The notes under the pieces: model-generated
What the model was told of the DNA's origin: nothing
The model's database searches: none
What the model saw: only the letters and a program-made list of their open reading frames with translations
Position numbers and translations under genes: made by a program
Part shown: in pieces, positions 41,717 through 54,003 of the stretch
How the letters are laid out: each line of letters starts with the position of its first letter
How positions within the stretch are numbered: the first letter of the stretch is position 1
Assembly: GCA_025602905.1 (NCBI GenBank)
Contig: JAHLKI010000005.1
Coordinates: 930,001-994,000 of the forward strand
DNA length: 64,000 nucleotides
From: Phlyctochytrium arcticum
Lineage: Eukaryota; Chytridiomycota; Chytridiomycetes; Chytridiales; Chytridiaceae
Reading direction: 5' to 3'

Positions 41717-42355
41717 GGACGTCCTTCACCGACAGAACAGAACCAAGTCTTGTCAACCAAACCCCAAAATTGTGGAAAGGACAAGAGGTGAACTCCGAAT
41801 TTCGACTTTGGTCTTCGTCTCAGTGGTTGCACAGCCACTCTTCAACATGGAAATATCAAATGCCATATATACTGGCTTCGCTGGAAAGATATGTACCCAT
41901 GACCTTGGGGCGAGTACAGAGAGTGCCTGCGGATCTTGGTCATGTACGGACATACCAAGCCGGCATTATAATGGAAGTCGAAAGCAGGGAGGAAACACCC
42001 GACCAAAGACTTGGCGACATAATCGGAAGAACAACACAGGGCAGGACAGATCAGAACACGGAAAAAAGAGAAGCTTGGGAGTGAAGCGAGGTGGGAAAGA
42101 AATCAAGGAAAGAATAGCAGACAGCAAGACCGAAGGTGACACGCATCATTGCTTAAATATCGTGTTTTTCAAACATTTCCTGTTACAATATCGAACCATG
42201 TTAGGAAGGACTCACAGCGATGCTGGATGTGACCGCCACCTGTTAGCCACAACGGCCAAATGATGTCGCTTGTAGGTGACCGACATCTCGCAATACACAA
42301 AGGTCAAAGGGTAACTTGTACCGAGTAAAAATCGAGGAGATCAACGGTTGCGAAA
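41717..42355. other. Spacer between RPC25 start and 3' end of the seven-TM gene
   Basis: The RPC25 promoter must be here. The remaining open frames show no family motif and none chains in phase with its neighbours. Confidence 0.5.
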
Positions 42356-43802
42356 CTAGGCCGTGCTATCTTCAGACGGTGAAGTCATTTTCAGCGTTCG
42401 CAATGTGGAAGTGGGATATGGGCCGTTGCCGTCACCCGGTAAAGACGATGATGCGTTACCCGACGACTGTCCAACTGTGGTGATCCTGGATGCATCGGGG
42501 TCGGGTGCGGTGAACGGGACATGTTTGTGCACAATATCCCGAAGACCCATAAACCAGATCTGGGCAGAGCACGGTACTGCGATGCCTACCGAGACTGTGC
42601 GGGAAAGGCCAAAGTCGGGCAGATGTTAGAATGCTGCCAAACAAACGTAACTCTATGTGGGCTGACTGAAGCACTCACAGGCGTGTAAAAGGTAGCTGAA
42701 GAACATCATCCCTTTTGGTCCATTCAGATAGATAGTGATACCCGTCCAAGTGACGACTCCTATGTTGTTCACGGTCATAAGGGCACAGGTTGCTCCAATG
42801 AGCCGGCCCGTCCACATAATCTAGGTAAAAAAAGAGGTTGTCAATACAATGGCTCTAGGAGTATTTGATCCGCGAGTTATAATGTGAATTGTTTCGTTTC
42901 CCTTTGATCCAACTCGTAACCTCACCTTTTGCGCAGTCTTCTTCAATTCCACGATTGACCGCTTGACACCATCCTTACTTTGAGGCCCTGCCCTTGACAT
43001 AGCTTTCATCTCGTCGCACAAATCCGAGAGACAGACGGCCAACCGGTGGGTACCAGTCCAAACAATCCACGAGGTAATCCCCAAACTGATACACCACGAG
43101 GCAATGATCAGTAATTTAGTGATCGAAGAAACATCCCGGTTGTGTTGGATGCGGTAGTAGCAGTCGATGGGCGTAAGGACAACTTGCGTGATGCACGACA
43201 ACACGCGAGCCATGATGAGTTGGGTTTTCATGCGGTGCCGGGCTCCCTCCCAGGCGTTCGAGCCGCTATTTGGAATATGAAATATGAGACTCGCAAATGC
43301 CACGCTCGCTTCGCTCGAAAGATACGTACACATTCAGACCCCGGGGCGGCGGAACACAGCAACATGTATAGACTGTGTACGCCATCCAGGACAAGCCCAC
43401 CTCATAACCCGCAAACCACTCAATCACGCCTAACCAGCCATGTTCACCGCCCCACACAATCCAAGTAACACAATACCCCGCAGCGGTCCCAAACACAAGC
43501 AAGTTCAATTTGAATGTGTCTGAACCGGAATATCCAGGTCGTCTTGCGGCATGGTAATGTGCAGTGAACAAGGCGAGGCCGGCAATAACCGCAAATACCG
43601 ACTAACATGTAGCTTAGGCCATGATAGAGTCGGGCGTCAAGACATTGGCTGGTAATGAACATGGTATCGTCCAATCTAAAACACCAAAAAAAAACCCCCA
43701 ATAAGTTGGTTGTTCATCGCCGGTACGGTGAGAGTTGCAAGGGCCCACATACACTTGTCCTCGTGGACACATCATCGGCGGATATTCCGTACGGCCCCAC
43801 AT
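42356..43802 (-). CDS. Predicted multi-pass (about seven-TM) membrane protein of unknown family
   Basis: Exons supported by borders and phase: 43330-43601, 42926-43265, 42679-42820 and 42356-42594. A first exon 43755-43802 starting at ATG 43802 is likely, with or without a 15-nt exon around 43665-43695. Without it the protein has 346 residues. Hydrophobic helices lie at FAVIAGLALFTAHYHAA, NLLVFGTAAGYCVTWIVW, YEVGLSWMAYTVYTCCCV, LSCITQVVLTPIDCYY, TKLLIIASWCISLGITSWI, LIGATCALMTVNNIGVV and FFSYLLHAFSVGIAVPC. The C-terminal ~45 residues are polar. There are WIVWGG and WIVWTG motifs at equivalent places, suggesting an internal duplication of a helical hairpin. No known receptor or transporter signature was found. 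It may be a chytrid-specific family. Confidence 0.65.
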
Positions 43803-44591
43803 GGTCAGTTTGTTCGGCGTTCACTTTTTCTGAGTTTTTCAACTTTTTCAGCAATAGGTTCTCTCACAGAAAGGCAGCCGGCAATGGAGAAAGGCAGGGG
43901 AGGCATGGTCTCGATGTGGTAATATTTGCATTCACTATTGATCCTTCCGAAGTTTATTCCAACGTCTTCTTCTTCTATTCTTCTGGATGATCTGCGGAGT
44001 AAACCCTCTATTGATATGACTTGCGGGAGACGAGAACACGGAGCCGTCGGAGCGAAAGAATACCTATCAGTGTTGGAAAAGTATAAACAAGGAAAAATGC
44101 AAGAAACACATGCACAGCGAAAGGACCCAAATAGGGATGAAAAGGTGAGAAGGACTCAAGTTACGGGTGAAAGGATAAGAAGGAAACAGGCCAATGGCCC
44201 TAGTATGGACAGACCTGCCTGACTCTACCGACGAAATGAACTACTGGCATCCTCTGAGTGCGGTGAATTTCTTCAGACCTATATGCTGAGGATAAGCACA
44301 AAGGATAGCACAGGATGATTGGGAGAAAAATACTACGCGACAGTCGTAAAAATAGTACAGTAGTCTGCTGTTGTCTGCCGTTGTCTGTCTGGAAGATTGA
44401 ACAAGATTTGATTGACGGCACCGGCAGACTGAGGGACCGGCAGGGTTGGGCACTCTGAACTCAGAATCTCAAGATTCCGGTGATACCGCGCCTTATTAGT
44501 GTTTGCACAGCCACTCCATCATTTCCAGAAATTTGCCGGTAATATTTTTGTCACAACTATTGACAAACTTAAAAGCAAGAATTCAGAGCAA
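43803..44591. other. Divergent spacer, seven-TM gene / URI1-like gene
   Basis: Contains both promoters and 5' leaders. No convincing small gene seen. Confidence 0.5.
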
Positions 44592-46119
44592 ATGGACAAG
44601 CAAGAGGCTTCCCAGGCCATATATGCCAAGTATCTAAAGGAGGTGGGTCAACTTGCTGTGCATGACCTACTCGCTGGTGTGTTCAATAACCCTCAATGAT
44701 AAGTCGATTGAAGATTCTGAGGCAACCTGTGCTCGGTGGCAAAAATTCGATGAGGACTATGCTACGCTAGACTCATTCCTAAGCGACTTGGTTCAACACA
44801 CTAAGAAAGATGTGATGGTAAGGGAAATTGGGATCATGGAAGCAGGAGCTATAATGATACGTTCATTACTAGGTACCATTGGGCCCTTTGGCGTTTGCAC
44901 CAGGACAGATCTATCATACCAACGAAGTTCTCGTACTTTTGGGGGATAACTGGTTCATGGAACAGTCTACACATCAAGCCAAACAAATCATTGCACGGAG
45001 AGCAGAACGTAAGGCCTCGCAGAATGACAAGAAGGCTGTCCAACTTACCCTTCTGCAGATACACAGGAGCAACTGTCACATGCACGAAGCACATTAGCAG
45101 ACTTGCGTGCCCGCGAGAAACTTCTGTTTTCAGACCCCAAGCTTGGTAACAAAATTGGTACAGAAGGATCAAGGCTTGATGAGGATGGGGATGAGGTATT
45201 CGCTGAATGACTCTCATGATGGTGATTGAAGCTTACCGGTTGCTGTTAAGGTGAATGAGGAGGGAATGAAATATGTGGAGATCAGGGAAGATTATGATGA
45301 GCAGCAAGAAAACGAAAAGAGTAAGCTACGACCGCTAATATGTTATCACCTGATCTCATCTCGATTCCAGAAGCGGCAGCAGCTTCTCATCGACCGCCGC
45401 CCATTCCAGACGTACCCAGTCACTTGGGAGAATTCGAGAAGACCCTTTTTGACAAAATTGCTCGGTTGGAGCGAGAAGAGGAAGAGGGGCTGGAAGAGTC
45501 AGAAGAAGAAGAAGATAGCGATGACGGAACATACGATTCAGAGGACGAAGCCCGATATGAGGTCATGGACGACGACGACGACGATTTCAATGATGCCCCT
45601 CCAGAACATATTGCGTCTCAGGTACCAGAGGTGGTTGAACGACCCATTCAAAAACCGACTTCCATACTTAAGCCGACTTCCGCACTCAAGCCGACCTCCA
45701 CGCGTAAGGAACTATATTAACTAATTGGACGAATGATTGTGGCTCTAACTTGTCATTTACTTGTAGCAATCAAGGACCATGCGGAGCCCCACCGACCAAT
45801 ACGGAATGTACCGTTGGGAGATGCAGTGGTTGAGCATATCGATGTTGATGACGTCTCTGAGGAGGAGACAGACGACTTTCTTTTTGGCCGAGAGCTACAG
45901 TCAGAGTACTATCGGCGACGCCAACAAATGATTCAAGCCCAATCCATAATACCACAAACTCCGGAACAGGAGGATGTAAGAATGTGAAAACTTATGGAGA
46001 TACTATCTACTAATCCAATTTTTCAGATCAAGCGAGAAGAACTAGACGACAGTAAAGCCAAGAAAGTATCCCGATTTCGCAGTGCTCGGATAGCGGTTCG
46101 TGCAGCCACGGAAAAGTAA
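44592..46119 (+). CDS. URI1: URI1/Bud27-like unconventional prefoldin
   Basis: Eight exons: 44592-44642, 44704-44817, 44873-45008, 45059-45195, 45251-45320, 45371-45703, 45767-45975 and 46027-46119, in phase, 380 residues. The prefoldin alpha-type fold reads WQKFDEDYATLDSFLSDL, then the beta hairpin VPLGPLAFAPGQIYHTNEVL, LVLLGDNWF and a second coiled coil (AKQIIARRAE…ADLRAREKLL). Then comes EGMKYVEIREDYDE, a very acidic stretch with poly-Asp, and a conserved ending KKVSRFRSARIA. This order is that of URI, which binds the RPB5 subunit of RNA polymerases and sits in the R2TP/prefoldin-like complex. Two acceptors end in AAG (44703, 45250), which is less common but works with phase. Confidence 0.92.
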
Positions 46120-46457
46120 AAAATCCCACGCATATCATAGTGTAAAACTGCACCAATATGTACGCGCACTGCCAATTATAGAATCATAGCAGTGCGACTA
46201 TTTTTAATGATGAGTTTGGGGAGATGGGGGTATACGAGTTCTAGTCTGGCACAACTTCTACAAGTTTTCCCACAATTGCTGGTGTTAGTGGCGCAGGCTC
46301 TGACCTTTGCAAGTTCACAGACTGACTTGAGAACCTGGTTGAGAAGGACTCTAGCAGAAAAGACAGCTACTGAAGAGAATAGGAAAAGGCGGCGGGCTCC
46401 GTGCCAACTGACCATTTCCGATCAAGCAGTTCCAACACATCACTCTCAACATCAAAT
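46120..46457. other. Spacer between URI1-like and TYW3 genes
   Basis: 3' flank of the URI1-like gene and short promoter of TYW3. No other gene seen. Confidence 0.5.
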
Positions 46458-47271
46458 ATGACCAATTCGACATTCGACGAGAAGAAGGCTGAAATACTTG
46501 AATTCAAGGATAAGTCACCGAAAGGCTCAATAGACGAACCAGTGATACCACTCCTGGAAACGATCAACAGGACGTATGTGCCTCTCCTTATTCTGTCCTG
46601 CTCCATATCTGATTCTTTTCCTCAGTTCTGACTTAGTGACCACATCAAGCTGTTCTGGCAGGGTTGCTGTGTATATTGACGCCGACCGGGTCACTTTTCA
46701 AAAGGTTAAGAAGGGTGGGATCTGGTGCTTTGTGACCCATGATCCAATCCCGAAGATACCGTCTGAGGAACTAGGTCAAATGCTGTTCTCGGAGCCATTG
46801 AAGTACTCCTTTGGCTGTAGCCCCGGGGATTGCAGCTACGATGCTGATTTACCCATCGTCTACTTCAAATTCGAGCCCCTTATCCTCCACGTCTTGGCCC
46901 GGGATGAATCCAGTGCCTCGAAGTTTCTGGCTTGCTCGATTCGTGCCGGGTATGCAAATTCTGGGATTCAAGGACTTCATGTGCAAGTGCGCAGCACACT
47001 GAAGTTGGACATCCCCATTGGAGTATTTCGTAATAACGAAGTACAGTTATTTGTAAGCCAGGAGTACCTTCAATTCATAGTTGCGTTGGCGAATGGGAAG
47101 TTCGCCGAGAACTTTGAACGGTCAGAAAAGCTGAGATCACAAATTGATATAGATTATACTTCCCAAACAACCGCTATCGACTTATCTAGTATTAAAGAGG
47201 AGCGAAGGCTACGGAAGAGAAGGGAGGGGTTGGAAAGAGCTGCAGCATTGAAGGGGGATGTCGTCGTCTAG
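46458..47271 (+). CDS. TYW3: tRNA wybutosine-synthesizing protein 3 (TYW3)
   Basis: Two exons: 46458-46573 and 46626-47271, in phase, 253 residues. The ATG at 46458 is preferred; an in-frame GTG upstream is not a likely start. Family landmarks are MTNSTFDEKKAEIL, DKSPKGSIDEPVIPLL, TSDLVTTSSCSGRVAVY, KGGIWCFVTHDPI, FKFEPLILHVLARD, ACSIRAGYANSGI and STLKLDIPIGVFRN. TYW3 is a SAM-dependent methyltransferase for an N4 methylation step in wybutosine synthesis at G37 of tRNA-Phe. It converges with the PPR gene, the two stops being only 14 bp apart. Confidence 0.95.
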
Positions 47272-47285
47272 TTCGAATAGTTAAT

Positions 47286-48443
47286 TTATTTAATCCAGTT
47301 AGTAATAGCCTGCGCGGAAGCTGGATCCTTGATGTGGTTGTAACCGCTAATAAGATTTTGGAGCGCTTTGTGGGAGAGTATGGTACCAGTGACATCTTCC
47401 AGCTCTGTTTTGGTCATGCTAGGCTTGATGGGGCCCAACGCCTTGGCAACGTCACCCCAAAGAATAGGACTTGATGCCCTTGAGTTGCCTTCAATTCCGT
47501 TCAATTGTTTGAGAGCTCCTTTAAAGTCACCAGTCCGCGCAGCCAAACGGGCTTGCAAAGCCTTGAAATGGTAATCGACAGGTCGCCCCTCGGCTTCAAC
47601 CTCCTGAACGATTTCTTGAGCCAGATCGTAATCCTGTGCTGCAAAACATCCATGCAGCACCGTTGAATAGGTAGGGATTGACGGTGTTACTCCGGCCTCC
47701 TTCATTTTCGCCAGCCACTCCTTCAACTTTGTTGTATTTCCTAAAGCCGCGTAGTATGTAAGAACGTGATAAAAGGAGTTGCCATCCGGGCGGCATCCGA
47801 GAGACTCCATGCGGTTAAATGTGTCCAGAAGCAATTGCTCATGCCGTCCTCGAGCGTAGCCCATAAGTATCCAATTCAGGTATCCAATAGGGCTTTTTGT
47901 GCTACCCTTCTGCAATTCCTGAAAAACGCTCTCCACCTTCTCGGAATCTCCAGCTGTGGCAGCAGAGAGAAGTATCGACTCCTTCAGCTTCTGATCTGAG
48001 AGGGGATATTTTGATGCTTGCATCCAGGATAAGACATCAGCAAATTGCTCTGCCGTTCCAAAGCGCGCAAAGGCTTCTGCAAAGGCCACAGCAAGAGGAG
48101 GACTAGGCTTGACATGATTCTCCAACATCGCCTTCCACAACTTTGCCAGATGGGTAGCGCGGGTCGAATAACGCTTATCGAACAAAGTGCGACCGGATTT
48201 CAAGAGACTCAGGAGATGTTGATAATCTTCATTTCCTAGCAGATGCAGATTGCCGCTTTGTGTCAGCTTCTTGTACGATTTCCATGCTTGAGCTGGTCGG
48301 TTGAGATCGACCGCCTGTTTGAAGTGTAAAAGCTGGTCCGTTTGCGCCCGGAATGGTAGAGGTGTTGTCGTTTGGGCGACGGTAGATAGGCTACGTGTTA
48401 AACCAATGGAAGGCCGGCTCAAGTGCCGGAAGATTCTGTTCAT
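47286..48443 (-). CDS. Mitochondrial pentatricopeptide-repeat protein
   Basis: 385 residues, intronless, from ATG 48443. A GTG at 48491 would add 16 residues but is unlikely. The N-terminus is basic with hydroxylated residues (MNRIFRHLSRPSIGLTRSLS), a plausible mitochondrial presequence. Helical repeats of about 35 residues follow: NSFYHVLTYYAALGNTTKLK, EWLAKMKEAGVTPSIPTYST, VLHGCFAAQDYDLAQEIV and others have the PPR signature. About five to seven repeats can be counted. Such proteins bind organellar RNA; the target is unknown. Confidence 0.85.
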   Translation of the reverse strand: MNRIFRHLSRPSIGLTRSLSTVAQTTTPLPFRAQTDQLLHFKQAVDLNRPAQAWKSYKKLTQSGNLHLLGNEDYQHLLSLLKSGRTLFDKRYSTRATHLAKLWKAMLENHVKPSPPLAVAFAEAFARFGTAEQFADVLSWMQASKYPLSDQKLKESILLSAATAGDSEKVESVFQELQKGSTKSPIGYLNWILMGYARGRHEQLLLDTFNRMESLGCRPDGNSFYHVLTYYAALGNTTKLKEWLAKMKEAGVTPSIPTYSTVLHGCFAAQDYDLAQEIVQEVEAEGRPVDYHFKALQARLAARTGDFKGALKQLNGIEGNSRASSPILWGDVAKALGPIKPSMTKTELEDVTGTILSHKALQNLISGYNHIKDPASAQAITNWIK

Positions 48444-48686
48444 TGCTGCTGGAAATCTGTATCTTTGCGGGAGCTGCGGACCACGGTCCACGAAGGTGCT
48501 GCAACCAGGGAAAGCGAAAAAGCCACGCGAGTTGCAAGGGTGTGAACGAGCTGAAGATCACGCCGAATTTCGTCAATCGCAGTTAGAATTTTAGCCTGTA
48601 ACTTTTCTCTACCAAACCGCAACAAAGAGGCCGTACTTCTGTGGAAACTCTTTCGATACTAGGCAATCCCCGCGTCTCACCCCCTA
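48444..48686. promoter_or_regulatory. Divergent promoter, PPR gene / NUP155
   Basis: 243 bp between two divergent start codons. No specific motif was identified. Confidence 0.6.
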
Positions 48687-51600
48687 ATGTCTTTTGCTAG
48701 CGGAGCCGACAGGGTGAGCGACGGTTGGGGAGGTTTGGCCGGTTCGCCTTCTCAAACACGGCGACAGCACACTTCCCCACCTCCGCAACAATCCCAGCAG
48801 CAACCTGCGGTACAAAAGCAGGATCGCCTCAGAATAGCCGCAAATGCAGTGAACGAACAACTGGAGAAAGATCGCTTTCCGGATCTGTGGGACTTGCTTG
48901 CCCACCCCCAGGATGAAAAGTATCGTGAACAAGAGCAAGTCCGCGGAGATGCATTGAAATTTCTGAGAAGCGATCAATTTGTGTCCCTCCCGAGTTTTAT
49001 TTATGAAGAGTACGACAACGTTGTTTGCAAAACCTTTATGGGCTTTTTGTCAGAGATCAACCGAGTGTGGATAACGATGGACTCCCGCCTATACCTGTGG
49101 AACCCCTCTGACAAAGATCCGAAAGCCACCAAAATATACGCAGAACAGGATCAGATCATTTGCAGTGTGGGAATCGTCAAGCCTCCAACTGGTATGGGCA
49201 ATTGGGGAATTTCGGTTATAGAATGCTAACGGCTTGGCTAGGCATCTTTCTTGAACAAATTGAGTACGTTCTCGTACTTGCAACGGCTCTGGAAGTGATT
49301 GTTGTTGGGCTGACCTTTGCGAAACGCGGGGACTACACTTCCGAAATGACTATGTATGCCACCGATCTGAAGGTGCCCGTCGATGGCATCACCGTTACGG
49401 ATATTTTGGGTACTGATGAAGGTCGCATTTTCATGCGAGGGAACCGTGGACAATTGCTGGAACTTCAGTATCAGGTATTTGCAAAACATCCTCTCCCGGC
49501 GTCGTACCATACTGACGATCGCCTAGGCGACTGATGGATGGTTTACAAGAAAAATAAGATTGGTTAACCATTCTGCTTCGACTGCATCGTTGTTTTTACC
49601 ATCATTTCTTCCTGTTGGCGGAGGTATGGCCTGCGATGATGTTGGGGTTCCGACCAATGTTCTTAACTCACTCGTGCAGAATGTATCCGAAAAATCTTCT
49701 TTGATAAAGAGCGACATATACTGTACACGGTATCTTCTACAAACGACTTACAGGTATGGCTTTGTTCTTTGTTTATTGTTCAAAAGGATCAATCTGTTGA
49801 CGAAGAAAAATGGCAGCTTATATATTTGGGTGAGGACGGCAAGAAATTCCAGCGAATTAAAACCCTACGAGACCCCATTTCCGAAGCTTTTGGTGGAACG
49901 GACGAGAGGATTGTCATTCAGGGGGTATATCCCATAACCGCTGCAGAGTCAGCTATGATGCAAGCAGTTGCCGTTACCTCTCGGGGCGATCGGATCTTTT
50001 TTTCAATTTACGCATACCCTGTGACTGGTCCTGGACAGCAAATGGTGACCAATACCAAGCCGGATACATTACGTTTTGTATACTCCCTTTCCGCCAACCG
50101 GCGCTCACGAACTGTGGGAAACGCAGTGCATGAATCGCTTTACTCTCGTGGGCTCCTAATTGCCGCAGATGCCGTCAGCGCAGAGACAGACCGAATATTT
50201 GGAATTGAGCTTGATGTGGGGCTTATGGCTCAGGTGCGTCACTGCGAATTGCGTTTTAATTTCAAATCTGATATGTCGATTTTCGATAGGCAAATCCAAA
50301 GTTCTGGCTCGATAGCATTTCATACGAAGATCTAGCGGGAAAAGTTTGGCAGATTTCTGAAGTCCAGAACAAGCAGAGTTACTCTCCTTCCTTTGTTCAG
50401 CCAGGCTCTGTGCTTAATGAGTTGTCACTGCAAATGGAGTATCCTGCTCGAACTTTTCGTCTACTTACAAATCAAGGTAAACTCGTCGGTGTGCGGAAGT
50501 TGGTGAAATACACGCTCACAGTCTATTTAGGAATATGCCACATGACGAAGTTACGGCCAATCGATCAATTCGCAGAGATGCTCTATCAATCGGATAATGA
50601 TCGTGCGCCAGAGTTGGAGAAATTTCTGAACACGTACGGTTCTGCGGAGGCGTGCTCCATGTGCTTGGCGGTAGCATGCGAACACCCGTAAGTATCAGAT
50701 CCATTCTCCGATAATTAGATCTTTCTCATCCATATTCCAGGTCAACCATAAAGGCTATAAGCGGTATTACCATATGTTTTGTGATTTTCGGTATAGGTAT
50801 TCATTCGTGCTGCAGATTATGGTGGCAATGCGCCCCAGCAAGTAATACCGGCTGCCAGTCGTCTCTTTGAAAGATTTGGAGGCCAACCCTACATAAGTCA
50901 GCCGCCAGGTAATGCTAGCCGACCTTCTCTCTCAACGTTGACTGACCGATTTTAAGTACAAGGCATGCCTTTTGATCGGAACAATCCCATGGGATATGCC
51001 ATGGCAGCCCCCGAGATCAGGTTCAGCGGCAAATACAATGGATTATCCTTGTACTTGGCTCGACTGTTGAAGCCCATTTGGAAGGAACGGATTGTCACCA
51101 GAAAGTTTGTGTTATTCTTGAAAGCGAAATTGGTTCTGCAACTAAAATATTGTGAAGGGGAAAAGACATCGTGCCAAGCGCTACCTCTAAAGGGCTGAAT
51201 TCTGTACGGTCCAATCTGATTAGCCTGAACGGGTGGCTCGCGCAGTATGATTGGTATTCGTTTTTGCATCAAGATCCTTATTGACTCTCCACATTATTAG
51301 GCGAAAAAGCTTGACAGCCTTACCAGCCCCTGACAATCGACCTCCTTCTGTTCTTTCGGAAGCCTGGAAGGTAGTGTAAACATGATGAGCCGTCCACGTC
51401 ACAATGGAAACTGATTGAATTGTTAGGCGGAACAAGAATCAATGTTCAACCTGCATGAGATTTTGAGACTGAGCCAAGAAACCCTCGCAATGCTGTCGAT
51501 ACTGTTTGACGAAGGAATTTCCCAATTAGCTAATAGGTAAGTGTAAAATTTGACGTCCCTGTAAAAATTTCTCATTGGGCTATAGCATACCGATTGAACG

Positions 51601-53906
51601 GCAACAAGACTTGGAAAACATTACATATGAAGAATTAATCACAACTCTCCGAGGCTTGGATGTCACACGAGCATTAATGGCTGCGTTTATTGACAAACAA
51701 ATTGCCGAGGAAAAAAGCGTGAGTCCCACCGTGCGCTTATACGCCACGCCGGTCAATAAACCTCTTTTCCAGGTGTACTCTGTCGGTCAAGAACTGCAAA
51801 ACGCGTGTCCTTCAATCTGCCTTCAAAACGATGTCATCCTTTACAGCGGAATCGAATGCATCCATGCTGCTCGCAACCTTCCAAATCAGGATTTGCAGAA
51901 TGAAAAATTGCGGGAATCTTTGAGGTATGAACGGCATCTGTATCTTATCGGTGCTTCCAGAATGTGACCTGCTAAACGGCCACCAGCTTGTTCAAGCAAG
52001 TAGTGCGCGATATCACATTTCAGAAACTGCAAGATCTCACGGAACAATACAAAATGTTTAACCACTACGATGAAATTGTTGAACTTGTCATGAGTTGGGC
52101 GGCGGCTCAAGAACCAACTGACGACTTGCGCGCGTCCACGCGTTTCGCATCGAACGGTCGACTTGTAGGTTTTGCTCACGCGCTATCACTTTTGCTGACA
52201 CTCACGCGTTTCTAAGAACGAGGATTCACCAACTTTCCAAAGAAAGAAGGCCTACGACATCATTCTGCAAGCTGTCAACAACCTGCATTATCAACTTCAG
52301 CATCCTCGTGCAAATGTGGGAATGTCTTCAGGTATATATTTTATTCGTGATATTTATGATTGAAAAAATGTTGATTTCACACCTATACAGACGAGATTGC
52401 CTATCGTCTCGACAGGATTCTTTCACAATCCCTCCAGTACGATGATCCGCTCTTCCATGACACACTTTACGAATGGTTCATTTCCGAGGGAATGGAAGAC
52501 AAGCTTCTGACGGTTCGTTCTTCGTTACCGCGATATCTTTTTTACATACCGTCCTAAAATCCATTGTTTAGCTCAACACGAGGTACCTTGAAGACTTTTT
52601 CCGTCGAAACGCAACGGATCCATCCAAGGCTACTCTTCTTGCGAAATTCTACATCAAGAAAGAGCGATACTACGATGCTGCTCAGGTGTATAGGAGCATT
52701 TCGGAGATGCCAGGGTAAGTACTGTTCAAATCTGGCATGTTGTTTGTCTTCTGATACCGGTCCATTCCAGCCTTACTTTCCCAGAGCGTATGGAAAACTT
52801 GTCCTTGGCTCTTGTGCAAGCGAAACTTTCCACAACTGGTGGGGTATCGCGCATCATTGATCGCCCCGAACTTGAAGAACTCCAGGACATACATGCGGTA
52901 AATATAAACGCTCAACCATTGCCACGCGCCACTAAAACGTGCTTCCGCGAATAGGTTGCGAATGTCCAGCAAGAGATTTTGAAGAGTTTACAAGCTCAGC
53001 CTAACCCATTGGTACCGGCTGAAGGCATACAAGAACTTCACGAACGCTTCATGACAGTGACAGAGGTTGGTACTTTTCCCGGGTTTCATATCAGTTTATA
53101 ATCGAAAATAACACTTTGCTTTTCAGTTATTCAATAACTATGCTCGACCGTGCCACATGTATGAAATTCAGCTTGAAGCGGTTTACGTCTCTGATGGAAA
53201 CGCCCAAAAACGCCACTACGCGCAAAACGCCTGGATGGAGATCATTAAGCGAAGTAAATCACGCTGTGATTCATTTAATGGACATGTAACTCATGTACGC
53301 ATCAGCGCGCGAAGAGGCCGCAAAAGGTCGTCGAGACCCCTTTGCTGCTCTTGCTGAAAAAATTCGGGAGCTGGGATCGAAGTTTTACCCTGATGACAAT
53401 GTGTTCCCCTTACGTGAGTTCCATTTTCTCCCAGTATTTCAGCCCCAAGGGAAATTAAACCAAACTTTTCCTTGCAGAGTTTTTGATTGACAAAATGGAA
53501 CAAGAGAGTTATAATGCGGCAGAGAGTGACATTGGTCCCGAGCACGGCTGGATCGTTAACGCCCTTCGTGCTATCAAAGTCCCGTACTCCGAAATCTTTC
53601 AAGTTTATAATGCTATGTTCGAGAGCAAGGTAAATAGCAACTCTCAGATTTTTCACGGACTATGCTAAATTTGTTTTACGCTAGTTGCCACCCTGGTCCT
53701 CTACTAAGGCTTTGATCTATCTTCTTGAAGATATTACGGTTCTGATCAACGAGTGGTTGCGCTTCCAAGCACCAGAAGATGTGCCTCGACGGGCCCTCGA
53801 TGATGCGATCGATCGCTATCTTGTCACCATACATGATGGCGGCGAAGCGAGAGACTTGGTGCGTCGATTGCACATCTTGGCGGTCAGAGTTCGTCAAGAG
53901 ATTTGA
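48687..53906 (+). CDS. NUP155: Nucleoporin NUP155/NUP170 family
   Basis: About 20 exons from ATG 48687 to the stop at 53906. The first are 48687-49191, 49242-49474, 49527-49623, 49680-50233, 50290-50476 and 50531-50687. The join around 50690-50910 (containing FIRAADYGGNAPQQV) could not be resolved in phase, so it needs correction. Later exons 50957-51104, 51158-51244, 51301-51370, 51427-51536, 51586-51718 and 51773 on are phased. The protein has an N-terminal beta-propeller (GDALKFLRSDQFVSLPSFIY, WITMDSRLYLWNP, LYTVSSTNDLQVW, PGSVLNELSLQME) and a long alpha-solenoid (HMTKLRPIDQFAEML, NGLSLYLARLLKPIW, DPLFHDTLYEWFISEGMEDK, ATLLAKFYIKKERYYDAAQV, PEHGWIVNALRAIKVPYSEIF). It is an inner-ring scaffold nucleoporin of the pore and matches the family along its length. 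Confidence 0.92.
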
Positions 53907-54003
53907 TTTCGGGCACAAAAGGATGTTTTCGTTCCCAGGACTAAATGTATTTATGGGGAGCTACGTTTCAATTGTTTAAACAAAGTGAAAGCCTGTAAAA
54001 TGT

